Below, in pieces: positions 1-9,117 of a DNA stretch of 35,681 bases; positions within the stretch are counted from its first letter, which is position 1; each line of letters opens with the position of its first letter. The translations under genes were made by a program, and so were the position numbers. The notes below the pieces were generated by a model. The model did not search any database. It had not been told where the DNA came from and saw only the letters and a program-made list of their open reading frames with translations. Source of the stretch: an uncultured Pseudomonadota bacterium (lineage in GTDB: Bacteria > Pseudomonadota > Gammaproteobacteria > Enterobacterales > Succinivibrionaceae); assembly GCA_900319705.1 (NCBI GenBank), contig ONPL01000009.1:1-35681 (forward strand). The letters are read 5' to 3'.

Positions 1-88
1 GTAACTATTTGAATTTATTTACATAAATTCATTCTCTCATAACGTAGTTCATTCACTTTTCAGTGAAATCACTTAGACTAAGCAAAAG

Positions 89-124
89 CCATAATTACCA
101 TAAAGGTTATTATGGATCGTTTAC
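89..124. repeat. 36-bp repeat, inverted copy of 5731-5766
   Basis: This 36-bp stretch is the exact reverse complement of 5731-5766. A related 21-bp core with two mismatches lies at 33881-33901. The two perfect copies flank the MATE and aas genes in opposite orientation. The shared core (AGGTTATTATGGATCGTTTAC here) looks like a terminal inverted repeat of an insertion sequence or MITE. No transposase gene accompanies it. Confidence 0.8.
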
Positions 125-149
125 TAAAATCTCCCGGATAGTAAAATAA

Positions 150-179
150 TTGCTTATCTAACAGAAGCCGCATTTTATA
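150..179 (+). promoter_or_regulatory. possible sigma70 promoter upstream of the MATE gene
   Basis: TTGCTT (150-155) and TTTATA (174-179) are separated by 18 bases, a loose match to a sigma70 promoter. Transcription from here would give a leader of about 200 bases before the MATE start, including the nested hairpin at 291-334. The match is weak and other AT-rich positions could serve. Confidence 0.25.
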
Positions 180-290
180 ACGGTTTGAGTGATAATCCGG
201 AGATTTTGTCCCTTCCGGACCGAACTTCAATTAACTTCTGAACAATTAATACTCACATCTGCTTATTATATGCTTACCTGGGTAATTCAG

Positions 291-334
291 CCCGGTATAC
301 GATCCCGAATTATTCAGGATCGACAAATCCCGGG
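291..334 (+). other. nested hairpin in the MATE leader
   Basis: An outer stem CCCGG (291-295) with CCGGG (330-334) encloses an inner perfect stem CGATCC (300-305) with GGATCG (317-322). It ends about 50 bases before the MATE start codon. It is not followed by a T-run, so it does not look like a simple terminator. It could be a structured leader or chance. Confidence 0.35.
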
Positions 335-385
335 TTGCATTCTTCAGGGACTAATCTATAATGGCTGGACCACATAGGAGAAGCC

Positions 386-1744
386 ATGTCAGCACAGCTT
401 GAAGTAAAAAACTACACCGAAGGACCGATTTTCATGCCGCTGGTGAAATTCACCGGGCTGATCATGTCAACCATGATCATCCAGATGCTTTACGGTGCCG
501 CCGACATGCTGATCGTCGGGAGATATTCAACACCCGACAATGTATCCGCGGTATCCACCGGTTCCCAGCTGATGATGGCGCTTACCATGGTGATTGCCGA
601 ACTGTCCATGGGAACCACCGTGGTGCTCGGACAACGCATCGGCGGCGGAGATCGTGATCGATGCGGAAAGATTATCGGCGCAGCTCTGTTCTTCTTCCTG
701 CTTCTTGCCGCTGTACTAACTGTTGTCATGCTTGCCTGCGCCCCGGCGGCCTCCAGGCTTCTCAATGCACCGCCGGAGGCTTTCGAGGGAACTGTATCAT
801 ATATCAGGATCTGCAGTGCCGGTCTGATCTTCATCACTCTGTATTCAGTTCAGGGCGGAATACTGCGCGGACTTGGCGATGCCAAAATGCCTCTCGTTGC
901 CGTCTCCATCGCCGGAACTGCCAACATTGCCGGAGATCTGCTTCTGGTCTGCGGATTGGATATGGGCGCAGAGGGTGCCGCCTGGGCCACCGTGGCATCC
1001 CAGGCGCTGAGTGTTCTGATCACCACTTTCATTATCAGAAGAAAGGGACTGCCGTTCCCTTTCGAACGTTCAATGATCCGCTACAGCAGATCACTTACCG
1101 CCGGAATTCTGCGGATCGGAGCTCCTCTTGCCATACATGATTTTCTGGTTGGGGTAAGCTTTCTGATTATTCTCGGGATCGTCAACCGCTTCGGTGTGAC
1201 CGCATCAGCAGGCATGGGCATCGCCGAAAAAATCATCGGTTTTATCATGCTCTGCCCTAGTTCCTTCTCCCAGTCAACCGCCACCTTTGTAGCGCAGAAC
1301 TTCGGCGCCGGCAGGATCTCACGGGCCCGCACTGTGCTGCGTCTTGCCATCGGAATTTCCTTCTGCTGCAGCTGTGTGATCGGCTGTCTGTCATTTATTG
1401 GCGGTATGCAGCTTAGCAGTATATTCAGTCCGGATCTGCAGATCTGCAAGGCATCCTCCGACTACCTGAGAGCCTATGCCATCGACTGTCTGCTTACCTC
1501 GTTCCTGTTCTGCTACATCGGCTTTCTCAACGGATGCGGCCGCACCGGATTTGTACTGCTGCAGGGGGTTATCGGCGCTTTTGCCCTCAGAGTTCCGCTA
1601 TCAGTGCTGTTTTCAATGATCGAACCGGGATCCCTGTTTACCATTGCTCTTGCGGCACCGTGTACCACGGTCATCCAGAATATCATCTGTCACTTCTATC
1701 TTCGTTCACCCGGTCAGCACCGGCTGGACGGCAGCGGTTCGTAA
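386..1744 (+). CDS. MATE family multidrug/metabolite exporter
   Basis: A 452-residue inner-membrane protein made almost entirely of hydrophobic helices, matching the 12-helix MATE (NorM/DinF-like) fold. MATE proteins export cationic drugs or metabolites using a sodium or proton gradient. Family-like features are the N-terminal stretch around 'MLYGAADMLIVGRY' and the second half-repeat beginning near residue 235 ('RIGAPLAIHDFLVG'). The length is normal. The start is supported by AGGAG five bases upstream. It is followed by a 319-base gap and the aas fusion on the same strand, so it is probably its own unit. The substrate cannot be read from sequence. Confidence 0.93.
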   Translation: MSAQLEVKNYTEGPIFMPLVKFTGLIMSTMIIQMLYGAADMLIVGRYSTPDNVSAVSTGSQLMMALTMVIAELSMGTTVVLGQRIGGGDRDRCGKIIGAALFFFLLLAAVLTVVMLACAPAASRLLNAPPEAFEGTVSYIRICSAGLIFITLYSVQGGILRGLGDAKMPLVAVSIAGTANIAGDLLLVCGLDMGAEGAAWATVASQALSVLITTFIIRRKGLPFPFERSMIRYSRSLTAGILRIGAPLAIHDFLVGVSFLIILGIVNRFGVTASAGMGIAEKIIGFIMLCPSSFSQSTATFVAQNFGAGRISRARTVLRLAIGISFCCSCVIGCLSFIGGMQLSSIFSPDLQICKASSDYLRAYAIDCLLTSFLFCYIGFLNGCGRTGFVLLQGVIGAFALRVPLSVLFSMIEPGSLFTIALAAPCTTVIQNIICHFYLRSPGQHRLDGSGS

Positions 1745-2063
1745 ACAATGGTTCCGTTAACTGCACGGCCGGCACGGATCCTGTACAGTACAAATATCTA
1801 AAACGGAGTTGAGGTGGCAATCCGTCCGGGCTGCGGAACCACGACGATCAGACGGGAGCACCGCATACATGATGACATCCAAAATTAAGGAACTTGTAAC
1901 AGGAACACCTCAATAATAACCTGATAAAACATTCTTTCTCTGCGGATAACCATCTAAACAGTCGTCAGTTAGGCATATATACATGGCTCAATATTTATAT
2001 TTCTTCATATAACTGTCTAAAAATCAACCGGTCAAACCGCAAAATTCCAGGTTTAAGGAACTT
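1745..2063. other. intergenic stretch between MATE and aas
   Basis: These 319 bases hold no convincing gene. The second half is AT-rich and probably carries the aas promoter, but no clear -35/-10 pair stands out. No strong terminator hairpin with a T-run is visible after the MATE stop. Confidence 0.5.
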
Positions 2064-5000
2064 ATGAAGAAAAATTTCTGTCCTACTAGTGGAAAAACGA
2101 GAAGGCAACCTGATCATTTTTATACAGGCAATCTAACAATAACTACAACAGGATTGAACTTAATAATGGACAATTCAGAAAAACTAAGCTCAAACAGATC
2201 ATTTTTATCGTTTTTCTCGGTAAAACTGCTTGGCGCTTTCAACGATTCATTCATCCAGGCTGGATTCCTGGCCTTTGTAACCTATGCACTGCTCAACACT
2301 CCCGAAGATTCCCAGACCCTGGTTTATCTGGCATCGGGACTGTTCATGATCCCGGTATTTCTGTTTTCAGCACTTGCCGGTGAACTGTCGGATAAATACG
2401 ACAAGGCCGCTCTGCTGCGCAAAGTCAAGATTTTTGAAATCTGCATTGCAGTAATCATGGCGGTATCATTCACAATATCATCCTCCCGCGGTATGCTGCT
2501 GGGAATGTTTCTTGCCGGCGTTGAAGCTTCTTTCTTCACTCCGATCCGTCTGAGTATCGTTCCGTTCATCACCGGTCAGGATAAACTGATAGCTGCCAAC
2601 TCCGCACTGGAATCCGGATCCTACGTGGCAAAATTTGCCGGAACCATCGCAGGCATTGTGGCAGGCGCGTCCATCAATATTTACTTCCCGATCCTGCTGC
2701 TGGTGCTTTCAACTCTAGGCTACCTCGCATCCCGCAGGATCGCCCCGCAGGAGCCTGCCGATGCACAGACCGTGGTGCATAAAATGTTTCTGGCATCAAC
2801 CTGGAGCAATCTCAGATATGCCCGTCACTCCAGGCAGGTATATCTGTCGTTGATCGGACTTGCCGGAGCATGGTGTGTTACTGTAACTTTCATGATCCAG
2901 TTAAGTCAGATTGCCAACAACATCTTTGAGGGCGGATTCGGCAATGAGGTTTTAAGTCCGCTGTTTCTCGGACCGTTCTGTCTCGGGATCGGTGCCGGCG
3001 CTGCTGTTGCATCCAAAGTCTACAAAAAGGAGCCGATCAACGCTTTCCTGCCGCTAAGTGCAGTTATCGAAGCCGGCCTGATGATTTATTTCACTGCATC
3101 CATGTTTCTGCATACACCGCTGACCTATCACAGCACCGAACTGCACGGATTCAGCCAGTATATGGAATTCATCCGTTTCTATCTGTCGACTTTCAGCGGC
3201 ATTAATCTTGTGGTTACAGTTTTCTTGATAACCTTTTTTGCCGCAATGTTCATAGTTCCGGTAACATCCTATCTGCAGAAAAGCTCCCCTGATGAGATCC
3301 GTACCAGAATCATGTCGGCAAACAATATTACCGCCGCTCTGTTCAGTGTTATAAGTTCTGTAACCGGGATCGCGCTCACTGCAGTATTCGGTGCACAGCT
3401 GGGACTCGGGCTGATGTCAGCCGCCATTGCCCTGGTATGTCTTGCCGGTGCGATCATCACCGTCGGCATTCTGCCGGTTCCGATGCTGCGCGCCCTGGTA
3501 AGAAAAGGACTGGAGCTGATCTACCATACAAGATGCGAAGGGTTGGAAAATTTCCGCAGCCGCGAGGGCAAACGCACCCTTATTATCGCCAACCACACCT
3601 CCTTCCTTGACGGTGTACTGCTGTGGACCTACCTGCACGACAATATTTCCTATGCTGTGGATACCGGTATTGCGAACAAATGGTACTTCCGTCTGATGCT
3701 GTCGCTTGCCAAATATTACCCGATCGACAGCACCAATCCGATGGCAATCAGAAGTCTGATCAAGGAAATCGACAACGGCAGAATTCCTGCGATTTTCCCG
3801 GAGGGACGCATCACCACCACCGGAACGCTGATGAAAATCTACTCCGGAACCGCAGTAATCGCCGACAAGGCCGATGCGGAGATCCTGCCGGTAATTATAG
3901 AGGGAAGCCAGTACTCCTCATTCTCCTATTTCGGCAGCAAGTTCCGTCACCGGCCTAGATCCCGCATCTACATCAGGGTAATGCCGGCGGTTAAATTCTC
4001 CGTACCGTCCGAATATACCGGCAAGGCAAGATCACGCAAGGCCGCTGACATGATGTACGCCATGATGGCAAAACTTAAGGTAGAAGCCAGTATCATGCCT
4101 GACAATACTCTGTTCGGTTCATTTATCGATACCTGCAAGTCGCTGTGCTTCAAAAAGAAAATTCTGGAGGATCATGGAAGAAAACAGCTCAGTTCAAGAA
4201 GTGTTTTTGTAAAATCCATGGCTCTCGGCAGATATTTCAAAAAACATGAAACCGACACCCATATCGGACTTCTGCTGCCTAATTCCTCCGCCGCCGTGGT
4301 AACTTTCCTGGCACTGCAGGCCTGCGGAAAAATCCCTTGCATGCTCAATTTCTCCACCGGTGCCAGAAACCTGCTGGCCTGCAGCGATGCGGTTCCGTTA
4401 AAGACTGTCTACACCTCCCGCACCTTTATTGAAAAAGGAGGATTCGGACATCTGACCTCGGCTCTGAGCGAACACGGTGTCAACGTAAAATACCTGGAGG
4501 ATCTGGCATCTGAGATCGGACCTGCTACCAGGATTGCAGCGTTACTGAGCCTTCTCAGGCCGTACAAATCATACTGTAAACTGTGTGACGGGCATACCGA
4601 TTCAAACTCACCGGCAGTGGTTCTCTTCACTTCCGGATCAGAGGGGCTGCCGAAGGGGGTGGTTCTCAGTCACCGCAACATCGAGACCAATATTGTTCAG
4701 CTGCAGGCGGTACTGCCGTTCAGCATGCTTGATTCTGTATTCAACTCCATGCCGATGTTCCATTCCTTCGGTCTTACCGCAGGAACTCTGCTTCCGCTCA
4801 TTACCGGCATGAAGGTGTTCATGTATCCGTCACCTCTTCACTACAAGAATGTACCGCTGCTGGTATATGATACAAACTCCACAGCAATTTTCGGTACCGA
4901 CACCTTCCTGAGAGGTTATGCAGAATATGCCCATCCATATGACATGTACGCGGTTAAATTTGTGGTATCCGGAGGTGAAAAGCTGAAGGAGGAGACCGTC

Positions 5001-5639
5001 AATATGTGGAATGACAAATTCGGGATCCGCATACTGGAGGGATACGGCGCCACCGAAACATCCCCGGTTATTTCAGTGAATACCAGCATGTACTACCGGA
5101 GAAACACCGCCGGATGTGCTCTGCCGGGCATTGAAACAAAACTGGAACAGATCCCGGGGATTACCGAAGGCGGACGCCTGTGGGTTCGCGGTGACAACGT
5201 TATGCTGGGCTACATCAGAGCGGACAATCCGGGAGTAATCGATCCTCCGCAGGATAAATGGTATGACACCGGAGACATAGCCTCCATCGACGAGCAGAAC
5301 TTCATTCACATTCTCGGCAGGGCTAAAAGATTTGCCAAGATCGCCGGTGAAATGATTTCCCTGACCCAGGTGGAAACCGCCCTCAGCACCCTTTATCCGG
5401 ATAATGCACTGGCGGTGGTATCAGTACCTGACGCAAAGAAGGGTGAACAGCTGATGCTGTTTATCGCCGGAGCAGAGGCAGATCGCCGGCAGCTCGCCGA
5501 GTTCTTCAAAAAGCAGGGAATATCCGAACTGGCGGTGCCGAAATATATTCAGTCCGTGGAAAGTATTCCTCTGAACGGAACCGGCAAGATCGACTATCTG
5601 AAGGTTAAGAGTGAAGCTCTGAAGATCATAGGAGCATAG
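2064..5639 (+). CDS. aas: LplT-Aas fusion: lysophospholipid flippase, acyltransferase and acyl-ACP synthetase
   Basis: Three domains occur in one 1191-residue polypeptide. Residues about 45-470 form an MFS carrier like LplT, which flips lysophospholipids inward. Residues about 490-690 form a PlsC-type acyltransferase with the HX4D motif (H511-D516, NHTSFLD) and FPEG at 578-581. Residues about 720-1190 form an AMP-binding ligase with TSGSEGLPKG at 856-865, then GYGATETSP, YDTGD and the terminal GTGKIDY. Together they would re-acylate lysophosphatidylethanolamine during membrane phospholipid turnover. In E. coli LplT and Aas are separate adjacent proteins; the fusion form is common in other proteobacteria. 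Start choice is uncertain: ATG at 2064 has AAGGA at good spacing, but family similarity begins at ATG 2166 (residue 35), and residues 1-34 look unrelated. Confidence 0.9.
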   Translation: MKKNFCPTSGKTRRQPDHFYTGNLTITTTGLNLIMDNSEKLSSNRSFLSFFSVKLLGAFNDSFIQAGFLAFVTYALLNTPEDSQTLVYLASGLFMIPVFLFSALAGELSDKYDKAALLRKVKIFEICIAVIMAVSFTISSSRGMLLGMFLAGVEASFFTPIRLSIVPFITGQDKLIAANSALESGSYVAKFAGTIAGIVAGASINIYFPILLLVLSTLGYLASRRIAPQEPADAQTVVHKMFLASTWSNLRYARHSRQVYLSLIGLAGAWCVTVTFMIQLSQIANNIFEGGFGNEVLSPLFLGPFCLGIGAGAAVASKVYKKEPINAFLPLSAVIEAGLMIYFTASMFLHTPLTYHSTELHGFSQYMEFIRFYLSTFSGINLVVTVFLITFFAAMFIVPVTSYLQKSSPDEIRTRIMSANNITAALFSVISSVTGIALTAVFGAQLGLGLMSAAIALVCLAGAIITVGILPVPMLRALVRKGLELIYHTRCEGLENFRSREGKRTLIIANHTSFLDGVLLWTYLHDNISYAVDTGIANKWYFRLMLSLAKYYPIDSTNPMAIRSLIKEIDNGRIPAIFPEGRITTTGTLMKIYSGTAVIADKADAEILPVIIEGSQYSSFSYFGSKFRHRPRSRIYIRVMPAVKFSVPSEYTGKARSRKAADMMYAMMAKLKVEASIMPDNTLFGSFIDTCKSLCFKKKILEDHGRKQLSSRSVFVKSMALGRYFKKHETDTHIGLLLPNSSAAVVTFLALQACGKIPCMLNFSTGARNLLACSDAVPLKTVYTSRTFIEKGGFGHLTSALSEHGVNVKYLEDLASEIGPATRIAALLSLLRPYKSYCKLCDGHTDSNSPAVVLFTSGSEGLPKGVVLSHRNIETNIVQLQAVLPFSMLDSVFNSMPMFHSFGLTAGTLLPLITGMKVFMYPSPLHYKNVPLLVYDTNSTAIFGTDTFLRGYAEYAHPYDMYAVKFVVSGGEKLKEETVNMWNDKFGIRILEGYGATETSPVISVNTSMYYRRNTAGCALPGIETKLEQIPGITEGGRLWVRGDNVMLGYIRADNPGVIDPPQDKWYDTGDIASIDEQNFIHILGRAKRFAKIAGEMISLTQVETALSTLYPDNALAVVSVPDAKKGEQLMLFIAGAEADRRQLAEFFKKQGISELAVPKYIQSVESIPLNGTGKIDYLKVKSEALKIIGA

Positions 5640-5654
5640 ATCTCCAACGCACTC

Positions 5655-5686
5655 AAAAAAATTTCCCCGGACCTTCTGGTTCGGGG
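5655..5686. terminator. bidirectional terminator between aas and fic
   Basis: The stem is CCCCGGACC with GGTTCGGGG (one G-U pair) and the loop is TTCT. A run of seven A on the left becomes a T-run on the minus strand, so it fits best as the fic terminator. It lies 26 bases after the aas stop, so it may also end that transcript. The two genes converge here. Confidence 0.7.
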
Positions 5687-5730
5687 ACTATGTCTAAGTT
5701 ACCTATGAAGATCTTGGCACAACTAAGAAA

Positions 5731-5774
5731 GTAAACGATCCATAATAACCTTTATGGTAATTATGGATCGTTTA
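5731..5774. repeat. near-perfect palindromic repeat (two IS-like ends head to head)
   Basis: Two 19-bp arms (5732-5750 and 5756-5774) are reverse complements with one mismatch, separated by five bases. Bases 5731-5766 reappear inverted at 89-124. The structure resembles a minimal MITE or two terminal repeats joined. It lies between the aas/fic terminator and the fic stop, outside any gene. Confidence 0.8.
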
Positions 5775-5838
5775 TTCAACTACACTTCAAGTATGTGTAC
5801 ACAGTGAATAATCCTTCAGATATTGCAGATTCGTCGTT

Positions 5839-6942
5839 TCAGTCCTGCTGATTTCTGAATCTGTACTTTCCTTTTCCAAACCCTGTTACCGGTTCAATGA
5901 AACCTTTCTCTGTCATCTCACCAAGCAGTTCTGTACTTCTTGTCGGTTTCAGACCAAGAACATTCTGAACATCTACTCTTCCAAAGATTGTCTGGAAGCC
6001 AAACGTCTCCAATAATTTGCATATGTTAGAAGCAGTTTTCTCCGTAAACGAATCTCCAATATTCGCTTCTACTCTTTCAATGTTCGCTTTTTGCTCTCCA
6101 ATGTTCGCTTTTTCAGGTACTTTGAAAGTTCCACTAATGTGTAATGTCCGGTTATAAAGAGGATGTTTTTCGTTCAGTAGCAGATTCCTCAAAAAAAGTT
6201 CCAGATACTCCGTGGTCTCATGGATGCCGTTTTTCAGATCATTATAGTTAGCCCGTACAAGGGAGTTTCTGAAGTACCATGCATTCATGGCAAAAATGTC
6301 GTTGGTCACATCAAATCCGAGTGTTCTCATGTACTTGATGAAGAATACCGCTGTTGTTCTTGTATTGCCCTCTGCGAATACGTGAATCTGCCATAGTCCC
6401 GAAACGAATATCGCAAGGTGATGGATGATCTCATCCATCGAAAGATTCTTATAGGAAAACTTCTTTTCTTCTGAAAAGTCATAATCCAGCGTCGCACTTA
6501 GCTCAGAGGCACTGCCGTAAAGGACTGTTGCACCGTCAAGTACCCATTCCTTTTTTGTGATATTGTAATCCCTAATGCATCCTGCGTGAGAATAGATGCC
6601 GTTGAACAGCCTTCGATGAATGGAAAGATACTCGTTCGGGGTAAAACTGAAAGCTCTCTCTGATAAAAGTGAGGCAATTCTAGCTGCAACCTTGTCTGCT
6701 TCCTCTGTGCGATCTCCTGTATCACGCACAGGATTTTCTTCGTAATAGTTCTGAAGAAGCTTATTAGCCTCCTCAAAGGATATCTCGCCCTCGATATTGC
6801 GGACAGCAGTATGCATAAGGTAATCAGATGTCTTCAAACCATCAACAGCCTGCAGGCCAATGGCTGTGTGCCAGGCATAGCCCTTGTCTCTCTTGCTTGG
6901 CTCAACTTCTCTGAAGTAGTCTTTGAAAGGATCTTTGTTCAT
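5839..6942 (-). CDS. Fic family protein with C-terminal winged helix
   Basis: A Fic-fold protein likely to transfer AMP or a related group onto a target protein. Numbered from the upstream ATG at 6960, the Fic motif is HVFAEGNTR (H193, F195, E197, N199, R201). The consensus is HxFxxGNGRxxR, so the second Gly is Thr200 and the last Arg is missing; this variant occurs in other Fic proteins. An N-terminal 'NIEGE' near residue 57 resembles the inhibitory helix, but the usual Ser/Thr before it is absent. The last 75 residues look like a winged helix. A short linker repeats 'ANI' three times. The start at 6942 is preferred because GAGGTG lies six bases upstream; ATG 6960 lacks a ribosome site. No antitoxin partner is seen. 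Confidence 0.88.
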   Translation of the reverse strand: MNKDPFKDYFREVEPSKRDKGYAWHTAIGLQAVDGLKTSDYLMHTAVRNIEGEISFEEANKLLQNYYEENPVRDTGDRTEEADKVAARIASLLSERAFSFTPNEYLSIHRRLFNGIYSHAGCIRDYNITKKEWVLDGATVLYGSASELSATLDYDFSEEKKFSYKNLSMDEIIHHLAIFVSGLWQIHVFAEGNTRTTAVFFIKYMRTLGFDVTNDIFAMNAWYFRNSLVRANYNDLKNGIHETTEYLELFLRNLLLNEKHPLYNRTLHISGTFKVPEKANIGEQKANIERVEANIGDSFTEKTASNICKLLETFGFQTIFGRVDVQNVLGLKPTRSTELLGEMTEKGFIEPVTGFGKGKYRFRNQQD

Positions 6943-7258
6943 CCCTATCACCTCGTCCATATGAGATCTTATTAGTCAGTTCATTGTAATTAGCCGGATT
7001 AACAATATTTTTTAGATTATAACAGTATTTGCTAACTTCTAGGGATTTTAACACTCGTTGACGTTACAATTATTCTATGAACTCCTAAAAAGCTTTTTCA
7101 ATTGCATTAATTGTTTTACATAAATCCAATAAATTTCTAGTATACCTTATACAAAAAATTAAAACCAAACTCATCTTTACTTGGTTTTACAAAATATTTA
7201 CAATTAAAGTCGCTACAGTAGTGAGAATTCGCATATGATTTGAAAATTTGGTTGTAAC
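6943..7258. other. AT-rich divergent intergenic region
   Basis: About 316 bases of strongly AT-rich DNA separate the divergent fic and GT8 genes. No gene is seen. It holds the candidate GT8 promoter at 7115-7143 and presumably the fic promoter. The drop in GC begins here and continues through the GT8 gene. Confidence 0.55.
7115..7143 (+). promoter_or_regulatory. candidate sigma70 promoter for the GT8 gene
   Basis: TTTACA (7115-7120) and TAGTAT (7138-7143) are separated by exactly 17 bases. The predicted leader would be about 110 bases. AT-rich DNA produces such matches by chance, so this is only a candidate. Confidence 0.35.
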
Positions 7259-8224
7259 ATGATTAATATTAGTTTAGCTTCGGATAGCAAGTACTGTCGC
7301 CATATGTGTGTCGCCATGGCTTCCGTTCTTGAAAATGCATCAGATAATGTTTGTTTTTATATATTTGATGGTGGTATATCAGACGTACAAAAGAACAAAG
7401 TTGAAAAGATACTTAAAAACCATCCAGAAAGTTCAATTTCTTATCTTAAGGTGGAAAATAAAATTGTTGAAAAACTGCCTCTTGTTGATAAGCATCTGTC
7501 ATTAACTGCATATCACAGATTATTTGCAGCCAGTTGCATTCCCGACAGTGTCGACAAACTTATTTATATCGATTGCGATACAATCACTGTTGGTGATATT
7601 AAGCAGTTGTATGATACTGATATTTCAAATTATTATTTCGGAGCTTGCCTGGATGGCAATACCAAATATCACACAGAAAGAACCGGTGCCCCTAATTATA
7701 TCAATTCCGGTGTAATGCTGATAAATTTAAAAAAATGGCGTGAAGATAATCTGGAACAAAAGTTTATTGATTACATGAATAATCCGAATAATGTTCTTGG
7801 TTTCCCTGATCAGGATGTTCTCAATATAGTCTGTTCTGGTAATATCAAAATTTTAGATCCTTCATGGAATTACCAGACAACAGGAAGAAGACACTCATAT
7901 CTTGCAGGATTCGATCGTGAAGATACAGTGAAAAATATTCTGCACTTCCTGGTAAGGAAGCCTTGGCGCTTTCATTGCCGTTCTCCATACCAGCATCTGT
8001 ATTACAAATATCTGCTTAAGACACCATGGTTTTATATGTATCCTTATTTCTGGTTCTGTAAATTTCTGAAATTCTTTTACTTCAAAAATAATACAAAGGA
8101 ATTCGACAGTGAGTATACTGTACTTGGAATGAAAATCATCAGAATTAACGAACGGAATAAAAACAACAAAAGAATCCTGGTTACAAAAGTATTCGGAATT
8201 CCTGTAAAAGAAAAAGAAATTTAA
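7259..8224 (+). CDS. glycosyltransferase family 8 protein
   Basis: A 321-residue cytoplasmic retaining glycosyltransferase of the LgtC/WaaJ type, which adds a hexose from a UDP-sugar to lipopolysaccharide or another surface glycan. The metal- and nucleotide-binding DxD is D105-C-D107 in 'YIDCDTITVGD'. Other family marks are 'NSGVMLINLKKWR', 'FPDQDVLN' and a late 'KPW'. Length is normal for the family. It stands alone without other LPS genes and is richer in AT than the flanking blocks, which suggests transfer. No strong ribosome site precedes the ATG. A large hairpin starts two bases after the stop. The acceptor cannot be read from sequence. Confidence 0.9.
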   Translation: MINISLASDSKYCRHMCVAMASVLENASDNVCFYIFDGGISDVQKNKVEKILKNHPESSISYLKVENKIVEKLPLVDKHLSLTAYHRLFAASCIPDSVDKLIYIDCDTITVGDIKQLYDTDISNYYFGACLDGNTKYHTERTGAPNYINSGVMLINLKKWREDNLEQKFIDYMNNPNNVLGFPDQDVLNIVCSGNIKILDPSWNYQTTGRRHSYLAGFDREDTVKNILHFLVRKPWRFHCRSPYQHLYYKYLLKTPWFYMYPYFWFCKFLKFFYFKNNTKEFDSEYTVLGMKIIRINERNKNNKRILVTKVFGIPVKEKEI

Positions 8225-8225
8225 C

Positions 8226-8289
8226 ACGCCGTGAGCAAGAAATCCCCCACCTCTATAGGTGGCGGGATGAATTGCGATAAACACGGCGT
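8226..8289 (-). mobile_element. hairpin resembling an IS200/IS605 right end
   Basis: A large nested hairpin: outer stem ACGCCGTG (8226-8233) with CACGGCGT (8282-8289), then GCAA with TTGC, then an inner stem CCACCT with AGGTGG around 8247-8262. Read on the minus strand, the pattern GCAATTCATCCC, hairpin, GGGGATTTCTTGC matches the style of right ends left by IS200/IS605-type (tnpB) elements in gammaproteobacteria. Any tnpB would lie at higher coordinates on the minus strand, where none is intact. It may also end GT8 transcription. The outer stem is unusually perfect for a plain terminator. Confidence 0.5.
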
Positions 8290-9117
8290 TTTCCTGACTT
8301 GTGTATCTTGTAGCATTATAATCATATTATAATTCAGTTAAGAGCAGAAGTAGTTTTCTATCATCAAAGCGGATCTTTCTTAGGGCTTGTCTTCATGATG
8401 AGCCTTTTCTTTTTCTGCTCTACCAAATATCCACCCCTATCACAAAAGGCACTGACAGCCCTACTCATTCCGCTCAAAAATCAGCCGATTTTGACATATC
8501 TACCGAAGTCACAACCCCAAAGTTGTGTTGGGAACACGTCATAATCACTACAGCCTTAAGTGTGTTAACCTCGAGTGTTCGGATTGCACACCGGTAAATT
8601 TTGATTACATTTTAGCCAAAAGTGTCTCTGTTGATATGTTCCCCTATACGTGTATGTTGTAACGGGATACAGACACCAGGTCTTTTAAACACCCTGTCAA
8701 TCCCTCGCAAAGCCTTATAAATCAAGGGTTTGCAAAGGTGTTACTTTCGAGACATGAGCACTACCGTCTCGACGTGTGATGACACCCTACTGACTATGTC
8801 AGATATTCATGATCTCTAACGTATCGACCTAACAGCAGTTCTCGTGGCAGTGGTAACGTGAAAACATAAGCACTGACGTTTTAGTTCGTAAGGTAGAGTG
8901 TGCTGATAGCTGTAACAAAACATTCCGATCTTCATCATCTCCACAAAGTACAAGTAGAAACAACCGAACAGGTACAAATCTACAAGACCGGCCTCGAGTT
9001 CAAGGATAAATAGGTCAAGGTCTATGCCGTCTGAATGCGTCTATTGCGGATACGGATGCCCCCTAATATACATCTAAGGTTTTGATCTGTGATATAAGGT
9101 GAGTGCTAAACAATTCC
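8290..9117. other. long gene-free stretch, possible IS relic
   Basis: About 830 bases without an intact gene on either strand. One minus-strand frame just upstream of the IS-like hairpin stays open at about 8360-8470 (residues like 'RAVSAFCDRGGYLVEQ'), which could be the decayed tail of a tnpB gene. The zinc-finger motif of TnpB was not found. On the plus strand a short frame near 9023 reads 'ECVYCGYGCP' but has no context. Treat as degraded DNA of uncertain origin. Confidence 0.35.

Noticed and set aside
189..377. Small 62-codon frame before the MATE gene
   Set aside because: Begins with a non-ATG codon, has no ribosome site and no recognisable protein features; it runs through the structured leader.
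9023..9073. Cys-rich frame 'ECVYCGYGCP' as a TnpB zinc finger
   Set aside because: Only one Cys pair, on the opposite strand to the IS-like right end and directly followed by a stop; likely chance.
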